Below are positions 18,054 to 26,700 of a DNA stretch of 64,000 nucleotides, piece after piece (within the stretch, counting starts at the first letter, position 1; every line of letters starts with the position of its first letter). Where the stretch lies: the NCBI GenBank assembly GCA_902364975.1, contig CABJFQ010000001.1:1-64000 (forward strand). The letters are read 5' to 3'. The position numbers and the translations under genes were made by a program. Below the pieces are notes generated by a model. The model had not been told where the DNA came from. It was given only the letters and a program-made list of their open reading frames with translations, and searched no databases. Source of the DNA: Coriobacteriaceae bacterium. Its GTDB lineage: Bacteria > Actinomycetota > Coriobacteriia > Coriobacteriales > Coriobacteriaceae.

Positions 18054-18113
18054 ATCACAACATTCGACGCTTTTCGTCAAAATCGCGATTTTCATCGAAT
18101 GTTGCGATGGTTT
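18048..18113. repeat. dispersed palindrome, family A copy 1
   Basis: Arms AACCATCACAACATTCGA and TCGAATGTTGCGATGGTT enclose a loop with TTTTCGTCAAAATCGCG. Three other copies occur at 28585, 32686 and 33928. A family B element follows 10 bases later, the same pairing as at 28531-28649. Confidence 0.8.
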
Positions 18114-18123
18114 GGAAGCCCCG

Positions 18124-18158
18124 ACCACCACAAAGGTGCCTGTCCCCTTTGTGGTGGT
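18124..18158. repeat. dispersed hairpin, family B copy 1
   Basis: ACCACCACAAAGG pairs with CCTTTGTGGTGGT around GTGCCTGTCC. It is just downstream of the sortase stop, so it may also act as a terminator. Near-identical copies sit at 28532-28567 and 30112-30136. Confidence 0.8.
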
Positions 18159-18171
18159 TCTGAAGAATGTC

Positions 18172-19110
18172 CTATGCCGAGGCCTTGGCCTTGCGGCGCT
18201 TACGGATCGTGTGGATCACGATGTCCAGCAGCAACAGCACAATGGCCACGACCACGATGAGCACGGCAAACTCGCGCTTGCCCCAGTGGCGACCGGCCAG
18301 CGACTTTTGCTTGTCGACGTCCTTCTTGTTGTACTTGGTGCGCACGCAATGCACCAGCAGGCGATGGTCGTTCACGCCGTAGGGCGTGCAGGTGACAAGC
18401 GTCACCTTGTCGGCGCCGGGCTCGATGGTTAGCGACTCCATCTCCTCGGGCAGCACGACCTCGGAGTCCACCATCTTGTAGGCGAGCGTCTTGTTCATGG
18501 TGTGCAGCAGCACCAGGTCGCCGGGCTCCAGCGAGTGGATGTCGTCGAACATGCTCAGGTTGCGCATGCCCGAGTGCGCGGTGAGCACGCAATGCGTCGA
18601 GGTGCCGCCCACCGGCAGGCTCGTGCCCTCCAGGTGGCCGACGCCTGCCATAAGGACTTCTTCGCTCGTGCCGTGGTAGATGGGCATGCTCACGTCGATG
18701 GAGGGGATCTCGACCCAGCTCATCATGGGGTCGCGGTCAAAGATGAGCTGCTGGGCGTAGGGCTCGATCTGGTCGGCGGGAAGCTCGGTGGCCTCGCCCG
18801 CCAGCTGCTCGTTAAAGGAGCGCGCCTGGAGCAGGATGCGCTCGCGCTCCTCGGCAGACAGCGCGTCCACGGTGCTGGACACGGTGCTGATCTGGTTGAA
18901 CACGCCCGAGGCCTCAAGCCGGTCCAAGATCCACGGCCAGGTCATAAGGCCCACGCCAATAAGGATGATGACGATGGTGATGAGCCGGTCGGCCCAGCGC
19001 GGCAGCCGCTTGCGACGGCGCTTGGGCTTTGGTTGAGGTTTGGGCTGAGGGTTTGAGCCGCCGTTGTCCGCGGCGTTATTGCTCTTCATATGTTTAGCGC
19101 CCTGCACCAT
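18172..19110 (-). CDS. srtC: class C sortase (pilus polymerase)
   Basis: Membrane transpeptidase that links pilin subunits through their LPXTG-type signals. The 312-aa protein has a Lys/Arg-rich N-terminus, TM1 at about 42-60, the catalytic domain with His179 (LTAHSGM), Cys241 in TLVTCTPYG and Arg250 in NDHRLLV, and a C-terminal TM2 at about 281-300 with a basic tail. The two membrane segments and the IPIYHGT-like core mark class C. No clear DPF/DPW lid motif was seen. AGGAG precedes the ATG. It is separated from the pilin genes by a terminator and the small module at 19.2-20.0 kb. Confidence 0.9.
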   Translation of the reverse strand: MVQGAKHMKSNNAADNGGSNPQPKPQPKPKRRRKRLPRWADRLITIVIILIGVGLMTWPWILDRLEASGVFNQISTVSSTVDALSAEERERILLQARSFNEQLAGEATELPADQIEPYAQQLIFDRDPMMSWVEIPSIDVSMPIYHGTSEEVLMAGVGHLEGTSLPVGGTSTHCVLTAHSGMRNLSMFDDIHSLEPGDLVLLHTMNKTLAYKMVDSEVVLPEEMESLTIEPGADKVTLVTCTPYGVNDHRLLVHCVRTKYNKKDVDKQKSLAGRHWGKREFAVLIVVVAIVLLLLDIVIHTIRKRRKAKASA

Positions 19111-19242
19111 CGCCGGTCACTCCTCTACAACTCAAGTTGTCTAAACAAATAATAGCCGATTAGCGAACTCATGCGCCAGACAACGCAGCTAAACAGCATT
19201 GCGCGGCGCGAGCATGGGTCTGCATTTGCGTTTTCAAAATAT

Positions 19243-19273
19243 CCCGAATCGGCGGGGCGATTCGGGATACAAT
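19243..19273 (+). promoter_or_regulatory. palindrome plus -10 box of putative antitoxin RNA
   Basis: CCCGAATCG and CGATTCGGG form a 9-bp inverted repeat with a 6-base spacer (19243-19266), directly followed by TACAAT (19268-19273). The palindrome covers the -35 area, and the second repeat copy keeps it with one change. This suits a regulated promoter reading right. Confidence 0.5.
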
Positions 19274-19279
19274 GTCAAT

Positions 19280-19380
19280 AGAAAACGACGCACCCCGCGT
19301 AAATGTTTGGGAGCGCGGGCGGCCTAGTTTTCTGGTTTTGTTAAATGCCCGGGCCTCTAACCCCGGGCATTCTTATTTGC
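19280..19380 (+). ncRNA. putative antisense RNA of a type I toxin-antitoxin module
   Basis: Predicted transcript of about 100 nt starting a few bases after TACAAT. It has a 5' hairpin (CCCGCG with CGCGGG) and ends at a strong stem AATGCCCGGG/CCCGGGCATT followed by TTCTTATTT. No ORF with a ribosome site lies in it. It runs head-on into the small peptide gene on the other strand and shares its terminator, as RatA/TxpA and par RNAs do. Its 5' part repeats two 12-base blocks of the peptide mRNA leader in the same sense. Function is inferred. Confidence 0.45.
19344..19371. terminator. bidirectional terminator shared by the two convergent transcripts
   Basis: A 10-bp perfect stem with an 8-base loop. 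On the + strand it is followed by a T-rich tract. On the - strand it begins just after the stop of the 50-aa peptide gene. Confidence 0.75.
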
Positions 19381-19525
19381 GCTTGTTGCGGCGCAAATGC
19401 CTTCTACCGTCCGCACCGCGCGTGCGCCTACGGACCTTAATCCGAACCTCATACGAGTCAAGAAACGCGATGACGAACGTGCCAACCGCCGCGAGGGCGG
19501 CGAGCGCGTTAAGGAATTTCAGCAT
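19373..19525 (-). CDS. small membrane peptide, putative type I toxin
   Basis: A 50-residue peptide beginning MLKFLNALAALAAVG. Residues 2-22 are a single hydrophobic helix, and residues 28-50 are very basic (RRRTRG, RRHLRRNKRK). GGAGG with 7-base spacing precedes the ATG, the strongest ribosome site in this interval. A -10-like TAAAAT lies about 56-62 bases upstream of the ATG. Size, topology and the convergent RNA with a shared terminator resemble Fst/TxpA-type toxins. No sequence family is recognised. A decayed second copy lies beyond. A small structural peptide is the main alternative. Confidence 0.6.
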   Translation of the reverse strand: MLKFLNALAALAAVGTFVIAFLDSYEVRIKVRRRTRGADGRRHLRRNKRK

Positions 19526-19707
19526 TTGGGAACCTCCGATCGAGTCGTCGGCCGCCCGCGCACGGGATGCGTCGCAAGGGTATTTTACTGCGAGCACTCA
19601 CACTTACAGCTGGTAAACGCAATATTTGCAAACATCTGTTCGATAGTTACAAACACTATTCATCATCCAGCGGAGCCTGGCCGCATTGTCCGGGTTTGCC
19701 CGACGTG

Positions 19708-19961
19708 TTTGCGTTTTCAAAATGTCCCGGATCGGCTGGGCGATTCGGGATACAATGTCAATAGAAAACGATGCACCCCGCGTAAGTACTTAGGAGCGCG
19801 GGCGACCAGTTTCCGACGTTGTTAAATGCCCGGGATCCGACCCCCGGGCATTCTTGTTTGCGCTTGCTGCGGCGCAAATGCCTTCTACCGTCCGCACCGC
19901 GCGTGCGCCTACGGACCTTAATCCGAACCTCATACGAGTCAAGAAACGCGATGACGAACGT
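19708..19961. repeat. direct repeat of ~255 bp, copy 2
   Basis: The second copy of the repeat at 19225-19480. It keeps the palindrome (19726-19749, one mismatch), TACAAT (19751-19756) and the terminator stem (19825-19852), so a similar RNA of about 100 nt could be made from about 19763 to 19862. Confidence 0.85.
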
Positions 19962-19964
19962 ACC
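19854..19964 (-). pseudogene. remnant of the small membrane peptide gene
   Basis: Matches the C-terminal ~35 codons of the 50-aa peptide (GTFVIAFLDSYEV onward). The start codon, ribosome site and N-terminal hydrophobic half are missing, and the stop TAA has become CAA. The RNA gene opposite is better preserved, consistent with toxin loss and antitoxin retention. Confidence 0.6.
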
Positions 19965-19998
19965 CGCATCGGACGGTGGAGGCTGGCTGCGTTATCCC

Positions 19999-20034
19999 AA
20001 AAAAACGGGGCAGACTCCAGTGCGGAGTCTGCCC
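19999..20034 (-). terminator. terminator of the pilin operon
   Basis: An 11-bp stem (GGGCAGACTCC with GGAGTCTGCCC) and a run of seven A on the + strand, read as T on the transcribed strand. It lies about 100 bases downstream of the major pilin stop and separates pilins from the sortase gene. Confidence 0.85.
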
Positions 20035-20136
20035 AGAAAAGAGAATGGCGAAGCAAGAACGTAGATAGACGAGAAAAGTGTCCGCAAGTCTCATGGCCAT
20101 CACTTCTCGCCTGCCAAAGGGATGGGTGAGCGAGCG

Positions 20137-21951
20137 TTACTCCTGCTCGGACTCCTCAGCCTGCTTACGGCTGCGGATGAGGTGCGCCACGCCGATGCAC
20201 AGCACCGCGCCACCAGCGATCCAAGTAAAGGTCACACCGTTAAGACCGGTGAGGGGAAGGCCAATGGACTTAGTGTTGCCAACGTTGATGGTGACTTCGC
20301 CGGCGGCGGCATTGGTACCAGTGCCATCCTTGCCGGTCAGCTTATTATCTCCGGCAGTGCCGTCGAGCGTGCCGAAGGCAATGTCAGTGCGGATCTTATC
20401 GGATTCGGAAACCTCTGCCTTAAGATCCGTCACCTTCATGGTCATTTCGTCATACGTCGGTGAGATGGTGAAGGTGAAGGGGCTGGCCTTGGTGTAGGAG
20501 TCGGCGGGAGTCTGGACCTCGGTCACCGTGTAGGAGCCGGCGTCGAGACCGGAGACGGGGATCTTGCCTTCTTTGTCGGATGTGAACATCACGTAGTCAG
20601 GCAGGTTGTTGGTATCGGTAACGGTCACGAGCTGGCCCGCGACGACGCCCGCAGTAGTGTCCGGCTTCGAAGCAATATACTGGCCATTAGAGTTCCCATC
20701 AGCGGACTGGATGGTGAAGACGGCACCCTGAAGGCCCTTCTCGGTGCCCTGGTCGACCTTGTTGAGGTTGAGCTTGAAGGCGAAGTCGGCGACGGTGTCC
20801 CCGATCGTCTCGCCCTCGCCCTCGGCATACGGGTTGTTAGAGTACGTGAGCTTAACGGTGTTGGTGTTGCCACCCATAGTGCTGCCTTCAGCTTTGCCAA
20901 TCACGGCATGGCTGTTGAGCTTGGCTTTGTAGAAAACGACGATCTTGGTGTTGGCATTCACGCCATTAACATCCTTGAGGCCCTTCTTGCCCTCGCCGAC
21001 CTTGAAATCGACCGTCAGCGTGTTGTTGTTGCTAGTGTCAGCATTCGTCACGGTATAATTGTTCGAATCAATCTCGCTGTATTTCTCATCGTTCAGTGCG
21101 TACACCTTAACCGAGCCGTTGACATAATCAAGGCCATTGGAAAGCTTATCGGTGAACTTGTAAGCATATGTGTCAAAGGTAGCGTAGTTGCTGGCGATCG
21201 TGCCGGTAAGCTTGTAGTTAACATCCTGGCCAATCTGGGAATCGGCGACATCTTTCCATTTGTCGGAGCTCTTGATGTCGGTGACGGCAGCGTAGGCGTC
21301 GGCGTCGTCAAGGACCTTCTTCACAACCGTGGGGACGCTCTTCTTAGGCTTGACGGTCGTCGTGCTCTCGCCGTCGATTACAGCGTACACGGGAGAAGTG
21401 AACGCATCGGTCGACTTATCAGCAGGCTTACCGGCGGTATCAGTGAGGAAGAGCCAGTAGCCGGCATCGAGACCAGAAAGGGATGCGTCGCCCTTGGTCG
21501 TCTTCTGCCAAGCCGTGCTGTCCTTCAGGTTAGCGGCGATTAAGCTGAAGACGTTGTCGCTCGCGACCTTCGAGTCGGTTCCAATACCCTCAGCGTGGGC
21601 ACTCAACCAATCGGCTGCATCCTGAGCGTTCGTGCTGTCGTAATTCTTATTATTAACTTTAATCGCCTTAACAACAGCATCCTGAATCGCCTGCTGCGTA
21701 TCCGCATCGGCACCGGCCCACTCAATCCCGCTTACCGTGGTGTTCTCGCCGGTCTTGGTAACCGTCGCCTTGAAGATCCGGATACCCTTATAGGTCGTGG
21801 ACGCAGCGTAATCGGCGTCCTCGAACGTGACGGTCGACCCCGTTCCCTCAGCAAACGCCATGGTCACCGGGGCCATCACGCCGCCGAAGCTCAGAGCTGC
21901 GGTGAGGCCTGCTGTCACTGCCAGGCGTGCGATGTTCTTGCTCATGCTCAT
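20137..21951 (-). CDS. LPXTG-anchored major pilin (SpaA/FimA-like backbone)
   Basis: Predicted pilus shaft subunit of 604 aa. A signal peptide (MSMSKNIARLAVTAGL, cut near AFAEG) is followed by an N-terminal domain, a candidate pilin lysine region TVKPKKSVPTVVKKV, a middle domain, and a Cna-B-like domain with an E-box YTVTEVQTP. The sorting signal is LPLTG, then a hydrophobic segment and RSRKQ tail. The start is the ATG with GGAGG 8 bases ahead, not an earlier in-frame ATG. It is last of three cell-wall protein genes and probably polymerised by the sortase downstream. Confidence 0.87.
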   Translation of the reverse strand: MSMSKNIARLAVTAGLTAALSFGGVMAPVTMAFAEGTGSTVTFEDADYAASTTYKGIRIFKATVTKTGENTTVSGIEWAGADADTQQAIQDAVVKAIKVNNKNYDSTNAQDAADWLSAHAEGIGTDSKVASDNVFSLIAANLKDSTAWQKTTKGDASLSGLDAGYWLFLTDTAGKPADKSTDAFTSPVYAVIDGESTTTVKPKKSVPTVVKKVLDDADAYAAVTDIKSSDKWKDVADSQIGQDVNYKLTGTIASNYATFDTYAYKFTDKLSNGLDYVNGSVKVYALNDEKYSEIDSNNYTVTNADTSNNNTLTVDFKVGEGKKGLKDVNGVNANTKIVVFYKAKLNSHAVIGKAEGSTMGGNTNTVKLTYSNNPYAEGEGETIGDTVADFAFKLNLNKVDQGTEKGLQGAVFTIQSADGNSNGQYIASKPDTTAGVVAGQLVTVTDTNNLPDYVMFTSDKEGKIPVSGLDAGSYTVTEVQTPADSYTKASPFTFTISPTYDEMTMKVTDLKAEVSESDKIRTDIAFGTLDGTAGDNKLTGKDGTGTNAAAGEVTINVGNTKSIGLPLTGLNGVTFTWIAGGAVLCIGVAHLIRSRKQAEESEQE

Positions 21952-22059
21952 CTTCTTTTCCTCCGTTTTCCGGTTGGTTCTCATTCGATCGGTCATCATC
22001 TGTCTGTGTCTTAGCATCTGCTTCGCTACGTCTCGCCCCGCTCTCTGTGGGGCTGCCAG

Positions 22060-23730
22060 CTACTCTTTATGGCTGCCACCTCCCCGCTTGACCAGGAGCG
22101 CGACCACGATGAGCGCGGCTCCGGCGACCGCTGCGGCGGCCGCGGCGTACATTGCCATATCGCCAGTCGAGGGCATAAAGCCTCCGGTGGTAATGCTAGG
22201 GGGTGTGCCGGTGGGCGTGTTGATGAGCGAGGCCTCCAGGCTGCCCGTCGACCCGTCCGCGCTGTCGGCGCGCAGGGGCGACTCGGCCGTGATGGTGAGC
22301 TTGGGCTTGGCGGCGGCCACCTGGTCGACGTCCAGGCCCTCGGCCTTGACCGTCACGCAACGCGTACCCTCGAAGGCGGTGTAGCCCTTGGGCGCCTTGA
22401 GCTCGCGGACCTCCAGCTTGCCCGAGTCCACGCCCGAGACGGTCACGCGGCCGTCCTCGCCCGTGGTGACGGTGGCCTTGCCCTCCGCATCCCACGTACC
22501 GTCGGCCGCTAGCGTGCGACCGCGGTCGTCGGCGATGCTCAGGACCGCCCCGGCAAGCGGCTTGTCGCCGTCGCTGCCGCGCTTGGTGAGCGCGAGATCC
22601 CAGGTGTAGGCGCACGCATCGTCGCTCGGCGTGCGGGTAAAGCCGGCGTCGCCGGACTGGTCGGCAAAGGGAGAGCGCGGGTAGCGCAGGTAGACCTCAT
22701 TGGGGTTGCCCTTCGCGATGCCGTGGTTGCACGCGCTGTTGAGCGGCGCATTGTACACGGCGACCACGCGGGCGCCCACGGTAAAGGCGTCGGCCCCGCC
22801 GAGCGCGGCGATCAGGTCACCGGTGCGCACGGTGAAGGTCTTGCCGTCGGCCGCTACCTTGGTGGCGCACTGGGCCGTGATGTCGGTCCAGCCCTTCGCG
22901 GGGTCGGTGCCGGCGCGGCCGTCCTTGCCGGTCTGGACCGCGTCAAAGCCGCCGTCCGCGCCCGCCGCCACGTACACGCGCATGCTCGCGGCCACCTTGG
23001 AGGGGTCGAGCCCCGCGCCCATGGTGTCGACGAACTGCACCGTATAGGTGTCGTAGGCGGTGAGCCCGGCCGGGACCGTGGCAGAGAGGCGCCAGTACAG
23101 GTCGTCGGCGACCGTGGCGTCGGCGGCCTTGCCCCAGGCGGCGGTGCTGTCCTCCAGCACGTGCTTGGCCACCTTGGGCGTCGCGGCCTTGGGCTTGACG
23201 GTGACGGCGCTGCCGCCGACCAGGGCCATGACCTGCGCGGTGCCGGCCTCGCCCTGGGCGATGGCGTCGTCTTTGGCGACGATGAGCCAGTAGCCACAGG
23301 GCAGCTCGGCCGCCTTGCCCGCGTTAAGGGCCACGGGCTCGGCGCCAGAGCTCTGAAGGGAACGAGCGAGCTGTGCGCTCAGCGCGCTCGTAAGGTGGGA
23401 ATCGGTGTTGAGCCACTCGGCAGCTTCCTGCGCGGTGGTCTGGGAATTGGGCATGCCGGCGCTGTGCAGCACAGGCAACACGGCATCGCGCGCGGCGCCG
23501 CTTGCCCAGGCGAGGTCGGTGGCGATCTTGGCGTCGCTGTCGCCGTCGACGACGTTGGCGCTAAAGATCTGGTAGGCGTCGTAGCTGCGCGCCACGGTGC
23601 CGCTCACCGTGATGGAACCGGTCGAGGTCGGCGCGGCCTGCGCGGATGCGGGGAACACAACCGCGCAGGTGCCGATCAGGAGGGCAAGCAGCGCAAACAA
23701 GATCGGGAAGGAGCAAACTTTCTTATTCAC
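22060..23730 (-). CDS. LPXTG-anchored minor pilin
   Basis: A 556-aa secreted protein resembling the major pilin. The GTG start (GGGAGGTG upstream) overlaps the stop of the adhesin gene by 8 bases, so translation is coupled. A signal peptide MNKKVCSFPILFALLALL is cut near AQAAP. The VTVKPKAATPKVAKHV segment parallels the pilin-lysine region of the shaft protein, and the C-terminal Cna-B domain has the E-box LEVRELKAPKGY. The sorting signal is MPSTG, an unusual first residue, then a hydrophobic helix and KRGGGSHKE. Probably a base or ancillary pilin. Confidence 0.83.
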   Translation of the reverse strand: MNKKVCSFPILFALLALLIGTCAVVFPASAQAAPTSTGSITVSGTVARSYDAYQIFSANVVDGDSDAKIATDLAWASGAARDAVLPVLHSAGMPNSQTTAQEAAEWLNTDSHLTSALSAQLARSLQSSGAEPVALNAGKAAELPCGYWLIVAKDDAIAQGEAGTAQVMALVGGSAVTVKPKAATPKVAKHVLEDSTAAWGKAADATVADDLYWRLSATVPAGLTAYDTYTVQFVDTMGAGLDPSKVAASMRVYVAAGADGGFDAVQTGKDGRAGTDPAKGWTDITAQCATKVAADGKTFTVRTGDLIAALGGADAFTVGARVVAVYNAPLNSACNHGIAKGNPNEVYLRYPRSPFADQSGDAGFTRTPSDDACAYTWDLALTKRGSDGDKPLAGAVLSIADDRGRTLAADGTWDAEGKATVTTGEDGRVTVSGVDSGKLEVRELKAPKGYTAFEGTRCVTVKAEGLDVDQVAAAKPKLTITAESPLRADSADGSTGSLEASLINTPTGTPPSITTGGFMPSTGDMAMYAAAAAAVAGAALIVVALLVKRGGGSHKE

Positions 23731-26700
23731 GACGCTCACCTCCCTTCGCATTCGCCTTGCGACGAATGTGCATCCAGGCCGCAGCAGCGCAGAGCACCGC
23801 CGCGCCGGCAAGGTACGTCAGAGTGACGCCCGACATACCAGAAAGGGGCAAAGAGGTGGAGTAGGTGTTGGTGAAGGTGGGGTTGTCAGTCGGTTGCTCG
23901 TTCTCATGACCGTTGGCGTCGACCTCGTAGTAGGCCGGCTTGCAGGTCAGATGTCCTTCGCCGTCATCCGTTGCCGTCACCACAACCTTGAAGGTCTTGG
24001 TGTCGTTGGTATAGCCCTTGTGGCTGGTGCCTTCGCCGGCGTCAGCAGCACATTCACAAATGTAATAAGTGAATGTTGCCTTACCGCCGTTGAAGTCGCT
24101 GACTTTGAGTGGTCCGATCTTCTGCTCGGCGAACGTCACCGTCTGCAAGTTGTTCGAGTCATCAGCGGTACTCTTTGTATCAAGCACCGTTTTCTCGCTG
24201 CCATCCATGGTATATAGCTCGAACTTGAACTTCTTCATCTCGCCGCCATCGACCTTCTTGGTCACCTGAGGTGTCCAAGTGCCTGAAGTCTGGTAGGGCG
24301 CAAGTTCGTTCGTAAACGCAGGTTTGGAGCTGTTGCCGATTTTTACGGTCGAGATTGTATTGTCTTTCGGATCTACACTCCAGTTATAGAACCCAGGAGA
24401 TTTACACTCGGTGAAGCCCGTTTCGCCTTCCCTTTTAACGGATACTGTGGAAGCGCTCTTATCAACTTCATAACGATTAATATTGATCCCCAAGAGGTTG
24501 GTCGCATTAACTGGTGTCGTACCAACCTTTATATGTATTTTGTAAATGGCCTTATCAAAGGTCGTGCCTTCCTCATTGATAGGGACTTCAACAAGGTAGA
24601 GGTCGTAATTGCCCGACTGGTAGTTCGCAGCCGTATCAATGACGATCTCTCCACTTTCATTAACGGTAACCTCGGACGTCGCCTCGCATCCGTTTGCGTT
24701 AAGTGAGCCGTCCGTATTCCAATACGGCTCCCCAGCTGAATCGGCGGCTTTACCCAACAGCTTGAACTTATAGCCGTGGCCCGTGAGGCCTTGCGGTTTG
24801 CCGTCCTTCATGAGGACCTTGTTAGCCTTGACCTTGATTGCAGGATACACGTCCAGGGAAGTAACCTCACCGACGATGAGGTCGCCGTTGGTCATGATGC
24901 CGCCGCCGTGGGTGTAAGAGTAGTTACCGCTGATGATGGTCGTAGCCGCTGCCTGTGCATCAATTTTAGCCTGGTCGGAAGGATGAGCCTTAAGGCCAAA
25001 CATGTACTTGGCCTCGGCACCGCCGTTGGCATCGATTTCGATCTCTTTGCCATCGCAGGTGCCCTTCCAGCCAGCCGAGCCGCCGCCGAGCATCTTGCCA
25101 AGAACGACAGCGATTATCTTATCCGCGCCTTCCTTATTACGGACCAAGAAGAAATCCTTATGGCCGGATTTTTGGAAGAGAGGAGTAACGTATTGTTTTT
25201 CATCATGGTCTTCTTTTTTGTTGTCACCGCCAGCGGAATAATGATACGCTTCCAGCTTTTTGCCATCTTGATCAACGTTATCTGCGTTGTCATAGACAGC
25301 AGCGCCATTTGAGTGCGAAACGATTGTCTCGCCCGTAGGACAAGCACCAATTCCGCCACTCCAACCACCAGCCTTATTGTTAGTAATCAGCGTCCTTACG
25401 ATGTTAAGCTTGCCGCCCTTCTGAATAAAGACGCCACCGCCGCCCCAGTCGCCACCACGACCTTTGGTGCTACCCGTATTCGTCTTATTGTTCGTAATGT
25501 AAACCCTGCCAGTATCACTGGCGTTAATTGTTGCCATCGTGCCGGCGCTGTCGCCGCCCGCGACACGCAGACCGCCGCCTTCGGCGTTATCGGCAACATT
25601 GCCGGCAATCGTACCGCCAGTCATTTTAAAAGTGATTTTCTCGATCTCGCCGTCGTTATCTTTATCATAAAAACCAGCGTAGACGCCACCGCCAGCCTCA
25701 TAGGAATAGTTGGCCGTAACGAAGCCGCCCGTTAAGTTAAGCGTGCCATCGTGCGTACACGCAATGCCACCACCACCGAGCAGGCCATTGTTGCCAAGGT
25801 TGTCAATATCTGTGATGCGAGCATCGACTCGATTGTTGGTTATACAGGCAGAACCGCTAATGGTAACTTTTGCACCCTTGGTATAAACACCACCACCGTA
25901 GCCGCCATCGCGTGTGTTTTCACCATTATTGATAGCTTTATCATACGTTGCGTTGCCAGAGATAATTCCGCCCGCAAGGTTCAGAGTGGCTCCATTATCA
26001 GCAAAGACGCCGCCGCCGGCAGCTGCCTTGTTTCCCGCGACCACGCCGCCTGTCATTTCGAGGCTGGCATTCGCACCCGTTATGCACAGACCACCGCCCC
26101 AGCCACCGCCGTTGCCGTTGGTGACGTAACCGCCTTCGATTTTGACCGTACCCTGAGAAAAAATCACATGACCGTCGTTACTCAGGTTGGCAGCCGTGGT
26201 AATCATGCCGCCCTTGAGATTGAGTATGCCGCCCGCTTCAACGTTGACCACATACTTTACGGAACCGCTTTCCGATGCTGCATCAATAGCGCCAAAGCCC
26301 GTAACGACATGCTCGTACGTAGTCTCGGTGGTGCCAAGTCTATTTGTATTGGGCGTGCTCTTAGTCTCATAGTAAGTAAGACTCTCAGGAGTGCCGTTAT
26401 TAGAGCCGCTTCCCCTTTCCCACTCCATCCTCGCAGGCTGACCCGCCGACGTATTAGCCGTATCGACCGGTCTTGGTAAATCATTTGTTTTTTTGCTTAA
26501 ATCCTCGATAGTGAGTGTGGCTCCGTTTTCGACCACAAAGAAGGAGTCTAAGCCGCCAGAACGGTTACAGAGCATGTTGCCGTTAAGATCGATGGTGGTG
26601 TCTTTGTTGATATCGATCTGCTTATCCGAATAGGCAGATCCCGTCAGTCGGAACTTGCCGCCATTGGCAAATGCCTCAGAAACATCGTTGCTTACCTCGG

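Larger units (their letters stand above)
17863..18171. other. gene-free region with tandem and palindromic repeats
   Basis: Between gatC and the sortase gene. It holds the gat promoter area, three and a half 21-base tandem units (17979-18053), and one copy each of palindrome families A (18048-18113) and B (18124-18158). No protein with a credible ribosome site was found. Confidence 0.6.
19225..19480. repeat. direct repeat of ~255 bp, copy 1
   Basis: Highly similar to 19708-19961 in the same orientation. It contains an operator-like palindrome, a small-RNA promoter, a 5' hairpin, a bidirectional terminator and the 3' two thirds of a small membrane-peptide gene. The last ~110 bases differ at only a couple of positions between copies. 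Confidence 0.85.

Noticed and set aside
19272..19616. Coding frames on the + strand through the small module (up to 142 codons)
   Set aside because: They cross terminators, lack ribosome sites and are not conserved between the two repeat copies.
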